A stretch of 64,000 nucleotides of DNA from Toxorhynchites rutilus septentrionalis (Eukaryota > Arthropoda > Insecta > Diptera > Culicidae): positions 33,510,387 through 33,574,386 of the forward strand of contig NC_073746.1 of NCBI RefSeq assembly GCF_029784135.1, in the 5' to 3' direction. Positions within the stretch are counted from its first letter, which is position 1. Each line of letters starts with the position of its first letter. Of this stretch, positions 32,497 through 42,981 are shown in pieces. The position numbers and the translations under genes were made by a program. Under the pieces are notes generated by a model. It worked only from the letters and a program-made list of their open reading frames with translations. It was not told the DNA's origin and did no database searches.

Positions 32497-33723
32497 ATGG
32501 AAGCAATGAAAACAAATCGTGGTTTGAAATATATGTGTCATGGGTGCCGCAAGCAGCAAGTTAGCTACAATGATGTGATGAAAAAATGCAATGAAATTCT
32601 TGGAAAATTCAGTGAAAGTGTGCAAAAATGGGAAGAAAAATTGGACAGAAGAATGAAAGATATGGAAACGTGTGTGAGTTTAAAAATTGAAATGGAAGTT
32701 GGAAAATTAGCGAAGGAAATTAGTAGAATGGCAGAAGAAAATAAGGAGAAATTTAATCAATTGGAGTCGAGTGAAACTGAATGGGAGAGAGCAAGAAATC
32801 AAACAAATGAGCCAGTGGGTGATATTGTTACTCCGTCTGGTCCAAGTAGCAATCTTCGATCGCGGAAGAGACCTAGAATTGAGGACCTTCATGTTCCTAT
32901 TCCTGGGGAAAATAAAGTAAATGAAGCAAGGCGCACAACTTATGCTGATATGGTGAGGAGCGAGAGATCAACTCCAAAGCAATGGAAAAGCAGAGAGCCT
33001 GTAGTGATAGTTCGATCGAAGGATGTGAAACAATCGGCGAAAACCACGAAGCAGAGTTTGAAAGAAAAAATCGATCGCTCCGCAAATCAAATTAATGCTG
33101 TACGTGAGGGGCGGGATGGCTCTGTCATTCTGGAAGTGAAAACAGGGGAAAATGTTAGTTCTTTGGTGAATTCGGTTAAAGAGAAATGTGGGGGAGAATA
33201 TGACGTCATCGTCCCAAAACCAATGCGACCAAGACTAAAAATTATAGGAGTGTCTGATGAGTTGAATGAAGAACAGTTGATCAAAGCTTTGGAGGAGCCG
33301 AATGATTTACCGAAGCGGTTTGAGTTCAAGTTGATAACACGCTATAAAAATCACTTCTCATTCACGTTTGTTGTGGAATTCGATGCCAAGAGTCACGAAG
33401 AACTTCTCAATTTAGGGAGAGTGAATGTCGGTTGGGAACGATGCCAGGTTGCAGAGTGTTTTGGAATCATACGGTGCTTCAAATGCTGTGATTTCAATCA
33501 CAAAAGCACGATTTGTCCAAATTCTGAGACCTGCGCAAAATGTGCTGGTGCCCATAAAACAGGCGAGTGCCAATCGGAAACAGTTTGCTGCGCCAACTGT
33601 GATAGAATGAATAAAAGTCGGAAGTTAAATTTGTGCACGAAGCATTTTGCATACAGCAACGAATGTGCTGTTTATAAAAAACTGGTTGCTAGAAAACGAC
33701 AGCTGCTTGAACGAAACCAATAG
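32497..33723 (+). CDS. LINE ORF1 (zinc-knuckle nucleic acid-binding protein), 5' truncated
   Basis: This is the RNA-binding, Gag-like protein that packages the LINE transcript. The 408 codons start at the first ATG 16 bp inside the element, but the frame is open from 32482, so the true start is missing. Near the N-terminus LKYMCHGCRKQ looks like the last cysteine pair of a PHD finger, a domain found in many CR1-like ORF1 proteins. A lysine- and glutamate-rich, probably coiled-coil stretch follows (residues 30-95). The C-terminus has two clear knuckles, CFKCCDFNHKSTIC (C-x2-C-x4-H-x4-C, from residue 327) and CAKCAGAHKTGEC, and a third cysteine cluster starting CCANC and ending in ECAVYK. It ends with TAG in the context CAA TAG CAA CTA, in frame with ORF2 two codons later. 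Confidence 0.9.
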   Translation: MEAMKTNRGLKYMCHGCRKQQVSYNDVMKKCNEILGKFSESVQKWEEKLDRRMKDMETCVSLKIEMEVGKLAKEISRMAEENKEKFNQLESSETEWERARNQTNEPVGDIVTPSGPSSNLRSRKRPRIEDLHVPIPGENKVNEARRTTYADMVRSERSTPKQWKSREPVVIVRSKDVKQSAKTTKQSLKEKIDRSANQINAVREGRDGSVILEVKTGENVSSLVNSVKEKCGGEYDVIVPKPMRPRLKIIGVSDELNEEQLIKALEEPNDLPKRFEFKLITRYKNHFSFTFVVEFDAKSHEELLNLGRVNVGWERCQVAECFGIIRCFKCCDFNHKSTICPNSETCAKCAGAHKTGECQSETVCCANCDRMNKSRKLNLCTKHFAYSNECAVYKKLVARKRQLLERNQ

Positions 33724-33729
33724 CAACTA
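33721..33729 (+). promoter_or_regulatory. Candidate stop-codon readthrough signal (UAG CAA CUA)
   Basis: ORF1 ends CAA TAG, followed by CAA CTA and then the ATG of ORF2, all in one frame. UAG followed by CAR-YYA is the best-characterised leaky stop motif, first known from tobamovirus replicases. No other stop lies between the two frames, so reading through gives one ORF1-ORF2 polypeptide. Termination and reinitiation at the nearby ATG (6 nt after the stop) is the alternative. Confidence 0.6.
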
Positions 33730-36537
33730 ATGGTTACGGAAGATTATCATCCGGTAATCTATCTAAATTGTGGTGGATTATCTACAAATTTCGTTGAAGT
33801 TCGTCTTCTTGTAGAAACCCTGAAACCAAAACTGGTTATGATCAATGAAACACACGTCACTGAAACCATAGGAGATGATCATTTCCAGATCAATGGATAC
33901 AAAATAATAAGTTGCTACTCGGACTCAAGACATACCGGTGGTGTCATGATGTACGTCCATTCTAGCTTGAGACATCGACTAATCTTCAGAGAGCAAGCCG
34001 ACAAAAACTGGATCGTGGCGATTGAGATCCTGAATGGTATGAAGCCCGGTCATTATGGAGTCTTATATCATTCACCGGGAGCAAGCGATTCGATATTTCT
34101 GCGAATTTTGGAGGATTCGTGGTTGGAAGAAATCGTTGATCTGTCCAAATTCACACTACTTGCTGGCGATTTCAACATCAACTGGTTCAATTCACGAGAT
34201 GCTTCCCAGTTAAAGCTTGTGGCTGAAGCGCAAGGACTCATGCAACTAGTCCAACAATGCACACGTATAACCCGTACTAGTCAAACATTAATTGACCTAA
34301 TATTCTCGAACTGTGATATCAATGTTTGTGTTGTACCGGATTTTAAGATATCTGACCACGAAACTTTGTGTGTGTCTCTTGACGGTAGCTTGGACAAAGT
34401 TGATGAAACTAACGTGAAAATTAAGTGTTGGAAAAACTATAGCCGTACTGCCCTTTTGAATTTATTAAGGGAAAAATTGTCAGAAGTAGTGAGTTTAAAC
34501 AACTTCCATGAGAAAGCTAGCGGCTTCATTGAAGTAATGAAAATATGTGTTAATCAACTAGTGGTTGTCAAGTTTGTTAAATTGAAAAACACAAACAAGT
34601 GGTACACCGTAGAGTTACAGCGAATGAAGCGAAAACGAGATGCTACATATAGAAAATTCCTCCAACAACGCTCTGACCAAGCTTGGCAAACATACAAAGT
34701 CCACCGGAACGAATATGCATGTACACTGAAGAGAACAAGGCATGAATACGTGCAGCAATCGATAGAAGTAAACAAACATAACACCAAAGAGCTATGGAAG
34801 ATATTGAAAAAAATGATCAAACCTAAGCTAGTCCACCCTCAAGCTATTAACTTTAATGGAGAAGAAGTGAGTGACGAGCAGGTCATTGCTGAAAAGTTCA
34901 ACGAATATTTTGTGAGTAGCATCGAGGATATCAGTGACTCAATAGATGAGGTAGACGAACCATTAGAACTGACAGAAAATTTCACTGGTAGTAAGCTGTC
35001 GAAGTTTCAATCAATCACTCTTGAAAAACTCAAAACGGTGGTTTGGTCGCTGGAGGAAAAATCAGGATCTGATGAGATCAATTCCAGAATCTTGAAAGAT
35101 GCATTTGAAGCTATTGAAGTACCCCTGTTAAATATTATAAACGACTCTTTGGCCACTGGAAATGTACCTGACTCATGGAAAGAATCGGTGGTAGTGCCCA
35201 TCGAGAAGGTGAATGGAACAGTGAGAGCAGAAGAACATCGCCCGATAAACATGCTTCCAGTGTACGAGAAAGTGTTGGAGCTAATCGTCAAGGAACAGTT
35301 GCTGGAATACATTGTAGTAAACGACCTTCTAGTTCCTGAACAATCTGGATACCGTGAGAAACATTCTTGTGAAAGTGCTTTAAACCTAGTCCTTGTAAAA
35401 TGGAAGGAGACCTTCGAGAAGAAGCAAAATGTGATTGCGGTGTTTTTAGACTTGAAAAGGGCTTTTGAGACGATATCGAGAAGAAAACTACTGAACACTC
35501 TTACAAAGTATGGTATTACTGACACTGTTCTACAATGGTTTGTATCCTACCTTGACAGTCGAACTCAAAGGACCAAGTACAATTCTGTGATATCCAATAC
35601 CAAAGAGACAAATATTGGTGTGCCTCAAGGCAGTGTGTTAGGTCCTATTTTGTTTATTTTATATATTAACGACTTAAAGAGAATACTAAAGCACTGTGAT
35701 ATAAACCTATTTGCCGACGATACTGTGATATACATTTCTTCCGACAATGCTATTGCTGCTACTGAAAAATTGAACTGTGATCTTTCAAACTTGACCAAAT
35801 GGCTGAAATTTAAGAAATTGAAGCTGAACATTGACAAAACAAAATACATGTTAATTAGCAATAAGTCAGTGTATAGTGAAAGTGTGAATGTGACGATTGA
35901 TAATCGTTTGTTAGAACGTGTTTGTGAAATTAAATACTTAGGTGTTATAATAGATGATAAACTAAGCTTCAAAAGCCATATTGACCACACAGTGAAAAAG
36001 ATTGCGAAGAAGTTTGGAGTTCTCTGTCGACTAAAGAAAGATTTATCGCAGTGGAGTTTGATTCACTTGTACAAAGCCCTGATATCACCGCACATAGATT
36101 TCTGCCCATCAATCTTGTATCTCGCCAATGATCAGCAAATGCGTCGCCTCCAGAAAATCCAAAACAAGATCATGCGTATAATCCTGCAATGCAATCGAAG
36201 GACTCCCGTTCTGTTGATGCTTCGAACACTCCAATGGCTCTCAGTAAAGCAACGCGTGACGTATCTCACGCTACTACTGATACACAAAATTGCAAAAGGT
36301 TCAGCGCCAGCATACTTGACGTCCAGGATAATAAGAGGAAGGGACATCTACCGATATAGTACAAGATCTGCTAATAACATCCGTACGGCATCGTTTCTGC
36401 TAGCAAGCACTCAGAATTCACTGTTCTACAAAGGGATAAGGCTTTATAATATGCTACCGGTACAAATGAAAGAAGCTAGTGTGAATGAGTTCAAACGGAA
36501 TTGTGTGACATTTGTCAGAACTAATGTGGCTTTGTAA
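33730..36537 (+). CDS. LINE ORF2 endonuclease / reverse transcriptase
   Basis: The 935-residue protein nicks target DNA and copies the element's RNA into it. The APE-type endonuclease occupies roughly residues 8-225: N13 in YLNCGG, E40 in MINETH, the GDFN motif at 146-149 and SDH at 208-210. A lysine-rich linker follows. The reverse transcriptase lies at about residues 470-760: D574 in FLDLKRAF, GVPQGSVLGPILFILYIND, and the catalytic FADD at 661-664, with the primer-grip-like KYLGVIID block after it. A C-terminal domain with HIDFCPSILYLAN and a conserved MRRLQKIQNK block ends at 935. No RNase H was seen. There are no stops or frameshifts, so the protein could be active. It starts two codons after the ORF1 stop, in frame. 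Confidence 0.96.
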   Translation: MVTEDYHPVIYLNCGGLSTNFVEVRLLVETLKPKLVMINETHVTETIGDDHFQINGYKIISCYSDSRHTGGVMMYVHSSLRHRLIFREQADKNWIVAIEILNGMKPGHYGVLYHSPGASDSIFLRILEDSWLEEIVDLSKFTLLAGDFNINWFNSRDASQLKLVAEAQGLMQLVQQCTRITRTSQTLIDLIFSNCDINVCVVPDFKISDHETLCVSLDGSLDKVDETNVKIKCWKNYSRTALLNLLREKLSEVVSLNNFHEKASGFIEVMKICVNQLVVVKFVKLKNTNKWYTVELQRMKRKRDATYRKFLQQRSDQAWQTYKVHRNEYACTLKRTRHEYVQQSIEVNKHNTKELWKILKKMIKPKLVHPQAINFNGEEVSDEQVIAEKFNEYFVSSIEDISDSIDEVDEPLELTENFTGSKLSKFQSITLEKLKTVVWSLEEKSGSDEINSRILKDAFEAIEVPLLNIINDSLATGNVPDSWKESVVVPIEKVNGTVRAEEHRPINMLPVYEKVLELIVKEQLLEYIVVNDLLVPEQSGYREKHSCESALNLVLVKWKETFEKKQNVIAVFLDLKRAFETISRRKLLNTLTKYGITDTVLQWFVSYLDSRTQRTKYNSVISNTKETNIGVPQGSVLGPILFILYINDLKRILKHCDINLFADDTVIYISSDNAIAATEKLNCDLSNLTKWLKFKKLKLNIDKTKYMLISNKSVYSESVNVTIDNRLLERVCEIKYLGVIIDDKLSFKSHIDHTVKKIAKKFGVLCRLKKDLSQWSLIHLYKALISPHIDFCPSILYLANDQQMRRLQKIQNKIMRIILQCNRRTPVLLMLRTLQWLSVKQRVTYLTLLLIHKIAKGSAPAYLTSRIIRGRDIYRYSTRSANNIRTASFLLASTQNSLFYKGIRLYNMLPVQMKEASVNEFKRNCVTFVRTNVAL

Positions 36538-36833
36538 ATAAGTGGTTGTGTTTGCGTTTGAACTGTTTTGTTGAAATGTAAAAATATGATGATGCAGCAA
36601 AATGCAAAAAAAAAAAAAAAAAATTTAAAAAAGGTTTTTATGGACGTACATAGGAATCAAAGACAATGCAAGGACATTAGCTTTCAAAGAAATTAATTTA
36701 AAATTATCGTTTTAGATAAATTTGCCCAAACATATAAATTTCCATGTACGGGGTAAGTGGAGGGCCATCATATATATTTATTTATCAGTAGGATATTTCC
36801 GTATCCAATATTGTATGCGCCCGCAATCGATTA

Positions 36834-37082
36834 TTGCTCAGTCGCCGAAAGTTCCGAGCTCAGAGAGTTCATTCCCCTCTAGTTTGCCTTCCAAATTGCC
36901 ATTGTAAACCACACCTTCTCTCGATTCAATCACACACAAAAAGCATACTTAAGCGATATTCTGGTGGTGAGACACATTCATTTTTCGTGAGGACATCGAC
37001 AAGACAACATCGTTGCCTAACGTGCTGGAGGAGGTGGACGGCGAAGGATCGACACATACACGCGCAGAACTCTTTCCGTTAG
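36834..37082 (+). pseudogene. Histone H2B remnant (A copy 4, right)
   Basis: It differs from the block at 32012 by very few bases (for example CCATTGTAAACC instead of CCATCGTAAACC). It is the second of two H2B blocks of the same A element, separated by the LINE insertion. Confidence 0.6.
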
Positions 37083-37519
37083 GATGCCATTCAGCATCGA
37101 GAAAGTTCCGGAAAGATCTAATCATTGCTGGAAAATAATCTGCCAGTTCCTTTGGGAATTTTCAAAATATATTCATGTGAAAGAGTTTAATTGAATGTTT
37201 TCTATCCATGTAACACTGTGACCAAATACATTTGGTTTTGGGGTTTTTCAATCAATCGCAATCAACAGGATAGCTTCTGAAGATTATTCTTCCCCATCAG
37301 TAGGATATTTCCGTATCCAATATTGGATGCATAAAACCTTGTGCCTCCAACGTAACGCTCTCGTTTTCGAAGTTCTCCAAATATTCATTCATTCAGAATG
37401 AATTCAGATTCAACTTCATACAAATGATCTCTAAATCAACGATAGTCCTACGTCACCCTTGCGGTTATACCATAGATATAACCCACTTCCTGTTTTTTTT
37501 TTTAATTACTACGAATGTT

Positions 37520-38560
37520 CAAATCGTAACATTTTATTGTGTAGATTATCCCGATTGAAATATTCTGCAAATTTTTTTCTGTTTAGAAACGCATCAAGAA
37601 CATGTTGAACGTGAGAATTTACATCCAAAAATTTTACGAATAAAACATTATTTTTTCAGGAGTCTCCAAACAAAAATGCCATATATATTCCAGAAACTAT
37701 AAAAAACAGAATGTTGATGTGTTCGACAAAAGTTCGTTATTTGAACTTCAAACAAAATTACGATTAGTTGCAATTCTTTCAAAGAAAACATGAAAAGTTG
37801 TTATTAAACAATCATTTTCCCTGAAAAAGTGCCCATCTTCCGATATAAGGGTGACTCGTTGGAGATTTTAAAGGAAATTAATATATTTTTTGAGAATTTT
37901 GAAAAAATACGTTTTTTAAGAAAAAAGACTTTTAATTTTTTTACCTTTTTTTTTCAGTGTAATTAAATCAAAGTTGTATTTGTATTTGTTATGAAAATTT
38001 ATACAATTTAATCCATTTTTACATTTGATCCTTTTTGAATTTTTTGTAAAAAAAACTTGAACATTTAAAAGTACCACAAAAACATTTTTCATTTGCCCAG
38101 AATCAAATGAAAAACCAGTTGCTGAAAACAATATGGGTTTTATTGTGTCAGAGATTTTCGTTTCTCAAAAATATAATATAGTATTCGAAATATTTTATTT
38201 TTATATCTTATTTTTATTTTTTTTATTTTTTTATAAATAATACCATAGTTGCGTAAGCCCTTTTCAAAAATTAGTCGTGATCGTATTCAACACGTTGAGT
38301 ACCGAATTCTTCTTGCTAAATCAGTGTTCGCTCCCAAAGATATTTATTGTATAAAAGGAAAATTGTCCGCAAAACGACATAAAAGTAGTCACATATCGTA
38401 AAACATCCGAAGACAAACCATGTTTATTTTCATTTCCTCATTTTGTAACTGTCATGATCAATGTTTTTCTAACGAAAAGTATCCAAGCTCTAACGAAAAG
38501 CACGGGGCTCAACGTGTTAAAAAACTAATACCGTAAAATGGCATCGTACCTACACCCAGA
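37520..38560. repeat. Right arm of a large inverted repeat
   Basis: This segment is a divergent inverted copy of 29000-30345. The order of landmarks is mirrored, and a 230-bp MITE at 38289-38518 is present only in this arm. Confidence 0.6.
38289..38518. mobile_element. 230-bp MITE-like insertion
   Basis: The ends are inverted: AACACGTTGAGTACCG at the left and the complement of AACACGTTGAGCCCCG at the right. The mirrored arm at about 29060-29080 reads straight through (TATTAGTTTTTAAAAACGAT), so the uninterrupted site is visible. The target duplication is not clear. Confidence 0.7.
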
Positions 38561-38885
38561 ATTAATTTTTAGTGCATGTTTTGGCATCCTTATTTATTAC
38601 CTTAAATGAGCTTAATTATAACGGAAAATATTCTATTCTCCCATACAGGTACAGCATTTGTATAATATATATATGCCATAGCAATAAAAGAGCAATATGA
38701 GAGAGCGAAACAAGAGACACATTGCAAATAAGTACGCATTAAACCTTTTCGCATACTTTGTCACATACACCACCCCGACTGAAACGGATACAACTACACT
38801 CCTATATACTCTCCTTTTAGAAAACACTAGCCATGTATACTTTTAAGATCTAACTTAAATGAAGTGTAATATTATTATGCATTTA

Positions 38886-39105
38886 TGCAACAGCACCAGT
38901 GGCTATGTGGTCAGCGCAGTCGTGTGATACAGTCTTGCATTTCAGCCGGCCTTTTTTGGTACAATCCCTAGCTGGCGTTCAGTCCGAAAGAAAGATACGT
39001 CTGTTTCCATACATACAAACATGTTCGTTTCACCCTTCAACACAAGAAAAAGGCTTTTTTCTGCCAAAGATGATACTTTTTCTGTCAACACTAGTTTGGG
39101 TGTAG
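38886..39105 (+). mobile_element. tRNA-derived SINE, copy 2
   Basis: An A-box-like GTGGCTATGTGGTCAGCG is followed by GTCTTGCATTTCAGCCGG and a degenerate B box (GGTACAATCCC). The tail end ACTAGTTTGGGTGTAGGG matches the copy at 14360-14642. Confidence 0.7.
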
Positions 39106-40762
39106 GGCCGAAGATTTCAGCTAACTCAAATATATAAAATTAAAAAAATCTTAAAAAATTCGTGTTGATTGGTGGAATGCCTCAGCTCCGTAGTCTCCAT
39201 ATCGCCTTTTAAAGAAAAAACATATCCCATTGAAAAAGGAAAACGAATAACGGAAAAATAACCCTATACATTTTCTTCTCTTCCAATTCAAACTCTTTAC
39301 ATCATTCTTTCCACAGTTTGCGCATATATCTATTGGTATATGCTCGATACGTAATGCTTTGGCCGATGGCGTTTATTACAGGATCCATTCATCGATACGA
39401 AAGATAGCAGCAACAACGTCAAGAGTTATATAAAATTTCACACCATTTCCAAGGAGGTGAAAAAGCGAAAGATCCCATTCGATATGTTCATAGAAAATAT
39501 TTTTCGTTTTCCTTTCTTGAACGCTGAAATTGATACACATTGTATTTTTTCTACTTCCTCTTCTCCTCTGATGAAATTCCACAATTGAAATTTAAGATAT
39601 TTCAATTAGAAAAAGAATTTCTCAACGATGCTTTTTGGATCGATTTCAATCCAAGCACATTGCTCGACAACAAAAACATGAAACGAATAACTTCATCAGA
39701 CAATTCCGGAATTCATCGACTCCAACTCATTTATCCGCGAACGGCAGGTGTGAACTCGCACACAAAAGCCATCTGCAGTCACATTATGTTTATTGATTGA
39801 TGATGTTTTCAATGAAAATATTACTGGACAGTAAACAAAACATATTCAATAGTACTAAAACATGCTGTTTGTTCAGTTAATGGGACATGCAATCGCAGTT
39901 ACGTCCATATTAATATCACGGACTGATTAAATTTTAATTGAGCTGGTGTTTTATGTGGGAGATTTTCGCAGTTAATGGAGATAGTAATTATAAAAATGCT
40001 TTTGATTCTGACAAAAGAACGATAGTGGAATAAAAATATTCAGTCGTAGCTTTGTCTGACGGAAACAAATGGCTTTCAGCCGTGTCGTTAAAAGGTTTTT
40101 GCTGGCAAAACTTACTACCTAGAACAACGTCGAACGAAAGGAAACTTTTCTCCAAAAACTCCGGGTAAGTTTGAACGTTCCGTCTTCCACTACCGGGTCC
40201 TATAATCATCAAAGATGCCGTTACACCACTACACTCTACTAATACAAAAAAAAGAAGGAAAAAGAGCCTCGCCTGTATAAGCGAACAACTTCTGCGAACA
40301 TAAATCTTTTAACGCCCGCAGCATCATCAAGCGGTTCAAAGTCGCAATTGAGCGGAAGGCCAATGCTGGCGAAAGTAAAGTAAAAACGGAAAGAAACTTT
40401 GCCCCCGAGGCGGAATTTATCTGCAAACACTGTTAACCGGCTGCAAATGAGTGGGAAAGAAAATTCGCTCCACCGCTGTCAAACGTTGTTCATCTCTGGT
40501 GCGGTGAATGAGGATAGAGCCCTGAACCGGCGTGGAAAACGATTCTGCATTTTTCTCCTTCTGCTTGGATGGTATTAACATATAGTGGAGGCTAACAAAA
40601 ATCACAACTCTCTATCATATGACCGATCTAAATTAGGAATGATTTTTATATACAGCTGTATTCAAAATCATTGACCTTTTTTTCAAAAATCGTAAATTGG
40701 AATTCAAATGTCTGATTGAAGAACGGTGTATGACAAAATTCTTGGGAAACTTTTATATATAT
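39106..40762. other. No recognised gene
   Basis: Short frames only (up to 86 codons at 39540-39800). Nothing matches a known family. Confidence 0.4.
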
Positions 40763-41488
40763 TGACGTGGGACTACGTCTAACCGGAGTATATGGGGGTG
40801 AAATGAAAACCTAAACACAGAACATTTAGGACAAAATGAAAGATTCCGAATGCTTATAACTCGAACATTTCTTAATAGATCGGAAAGATGTTTGCATCAA
40901 TTGATAGGAAATATCTCTACGCGTCTATCACAATTGATAGAGTATTATTTTCCATGAGATAAACAGTTGAATAACTGTAAAATGTCAAGCGTTATCTAAT
41001 CACCCTAACTGCCAAGTTTTGATTGGCCCGATTTACGATTTCCCCAACACAGACTTCGAAATCAATGTACCTGTAGGAATCCTCTTTGCAAATATACATG
41101 CAAGTTTCCACCGAGCTGTGTTTCCCTAACACTGACTTCTAAATCAATGTGTCTGGGGGAATCCGCTTTGGAAATACAAGCAAGTTGGGGGTATTTTTGT
41201 TCCCATTGAGGTGTGTTCCCCTAACACGGACTTCTGAATCAATGTGCCTGGGAAATAGAAACAGAACATGTTGCATCGAGAGTAATAGATGTATACATTG
41301 TTCGTTCTATGGTTTAAATTTATAGTATCAATTACAATTCGACAGTTAGTCAGTTAGCAACCAGTTGCCGGCGGCGGCGATGGTGTCCATTATCAGCATC
41401 GAGATATTTCCGCCGAATGAAAAGTAGAGGAAAGAAGTGATAAGGTCCCACGTCTCTCCCCGGATATGTCCACGACATTACCGACGGG
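40763..41488 (+). mobile_element. Short B/C-type element
   Basis: It starts GACGTGGGACTACGTCTAAC and ends with CCCGGATATGTCCACGACAT and TACCGACGGGTGGG, the reversed B ends (compare 18908-18955). The body resembles the 5' flank of B-type histone cargo and the element at 52813-53455. Blocks of the form CTAACACTGACTTCTAAATC and AACACGGACTTCTGAATC recur inside at about 41035-41250. A CCAAT-type box (TGATTGGCC) is at 41019. Confidence 0.6.
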
Positions 41489-41659
41489 TGGGTTTTATAT
41501 ATTTGATATTCATATTACAATAAATGAAATTCAAAAAAAGTTATGAAAAATTATCTAGGCAAAATTTTTTGAAATAAGTTTTTGTTACTAAGCTACTGTT
41601 AAACTCATTCGCATCCCTTTGTGCAAGCATTCACTATTTTGATACAGCAAATTCCCTTT

Positions 41660-42159
41660 ACCGCTGTTCTACGCATTGTTGTCCCATGTACCAAAATCGG
41701 CAACTATTCTAGCAAATGGTTATTCAAATTGACGTGACGAATGAATACAAATCTGCCTCTTCAGACAACATACAACTTCAATCCACCATGACTACTTCCC
41801 CTGACATGAACCTCGTCGCCCGCGTACACAATCTTATTTTAACGTCCATATAAGGTGAAACGAGAACTTAATTTCTGATGCAAAGTTACAAAGTAGTTAC
41901 ACCGTTAATGAACGGCTTCATTGTTTACCCCCTGAGAACTCAAACATTGATACATGATACATGACACATGAGAGGGAGAAACAAATTCAGTCTGGGGGGA
42001 GTTACTTAAATATCCTATGAAGTCCATTAGACGGTGAAGAACTATCTCAGTTCAATAGTCAAGTCGTTGAGGGAAATAGCAACTAAACGCCCGACTGACT
42101 GTTGAGTCATGTTAACGGAGCAACTGCTGTAAGAAATAGTTCCATAGTCCCCTGACTAA
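41660..42159. repeat. Dispersed repeat shared with 27000-27845
   Basis: The order of landmarks is the same as in the other copy, and an end of the 27850 MITE family (GTTCTACGCATTGTTGTCCC) is present at its left. Confidence 0.65.
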
Positions 42160-42510
42160 TCTCAGTTCAATATGACTTTGTCGAGCCTTGCCTTGAGGTC
42201 CACTTTTGGCACATCTGATGATACGGGTTTTGAGTTGCTGAGCTTTGGTGGCTTCCTAACCACTTTCGTACACCGACTGGGACAATATGGTCCGATGGAC
42301 TCGATTGGCCGTGCCTGGAGTATGCTATAGGCGGTCAACCAAACCAAAGCGATCTTTACGTAATGGCACGAAGCTCCGGCCAGAACACAATATATCCATC
42401 CTAATGGTGCTTTTTACAAAAAGCATCCATTTTTGGCAAACAGTCCATCGTGTAGTCACCTCCGATTTCGGATGCTGTCCAAGCCTCCGAATCTACGAAA
42501 ATGCATCGAC
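42160..42510 (-). pseudogene. DDE transposase fragment (Tc1/mariner group)
   Basis: The minus strand reads DGYIVFWPELRA, which resembles the FWPDLA motif around the second catalytic residue (here aspartate is changed to glutamate), and then RPIES in a position like the RPIEKYW motif of the DD37E transposase at 14730. Only 24 codons separate the two, so there is an internal deletion. Frameshifts and stops are present. Confidence 0.55.
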
Positions 42511-42549
42511 ACCTTAATCAGTTGATTTGCAGCAGCCCTGACGAAAACT

Positions 42550-42744
42550 GTGAAACATCTGCTAGTTTCTCCCCAGAGCGCGAAGAAGAAGAACATCGTG
42601 GGGCACTTCGTGTCCGCCGGATACAACCGATCCGGCATTTACAACATCGTTTTTCTTCGGAAGAATGGCAAGAGCGTCGAAAGGAAGCATCAACGTGTGC
42701 GTATGATGCAAAAATACAAAATCCCTCTTCACCAGACGGTATGA
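42550..42744 (+). pseudogene. Transposase helix-turn-helix fragment
   Basis: KKNIVGHFVSAGYNRSGIYN followed by IVFLRKNGKSVERK has the shape of the first helix-turn-helix of Tc1/mariner-group transposases, where a stretch like HF-x-G-x-S-x-x-TIY-x-I and G-x-SVERK is typical. It points in the opposite direction to the DDE fragment beside it, so the two are either rearranged or unrelated insertions. Confidence 0.5.
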
Positions 42745-42981
42745 AAATCGATTTCGCAATTTTACACATTACATTTTTACATAAATTTTTATATATTGAA
42801 GCCGACTCAGTTAAATCGGCAGTGTAGGGCAGTGTAAACCTTGAAAAACCTTTAAAATCAGGGAATATCAGGGAATACAAGCAATGTCTGGGAATATCAG
42901 GAAATTTCGTCAAAAATCTGGAAAAATTAAATTTCGCCAATTAGTATTTCGATTATAGCAGTAATTAGAAAATTAATGATA

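Larger units (their letters stand above)
32481..36783 (+). mobile_element. Non-LTR retrotransposon (CR1/Jockey-like), 5' truncated
   Basis: The element is flanked by ATCAGTA at 32474-32480 and 36784-36790. It carries two ORFs in one frame and a 3' region with an A19 run (36607-36625) and an AT-rich end. ORF1 has no 5' UTR: its frame is open right up to the insertion junction, so the 5' end was lost during target-primed reverse transcription. ORF2 has endonuclease and reverse transcriptase and no RNase H, and both ORFs are undamaged, so the insertion is recent. The clade is uncertain; the GVPQGSVLGPILFILYINDL block favours the CR1/Jockey side. Confidence 0.93.
30837..37493 (+). mobile_element. 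Family A element, copy 4, split by a LINE
   Basis: The element begins TTTTGACGTAGGACTACG at 30837 and ends with the hairpin and CCCACTTCCTGT at 37493. Removing the LINE (32481-36783) joins CCCCATCAGTA to GGATATTTCC, the uninterrupted A sequence seen at 31958-31977. Inside are the promoter block, 198-bp units, and two H2B remnants, one on each side of the LINE. The left flank GTTTTT and right GTTTTTTTT may be the target duplication. Confidence 0.85.
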
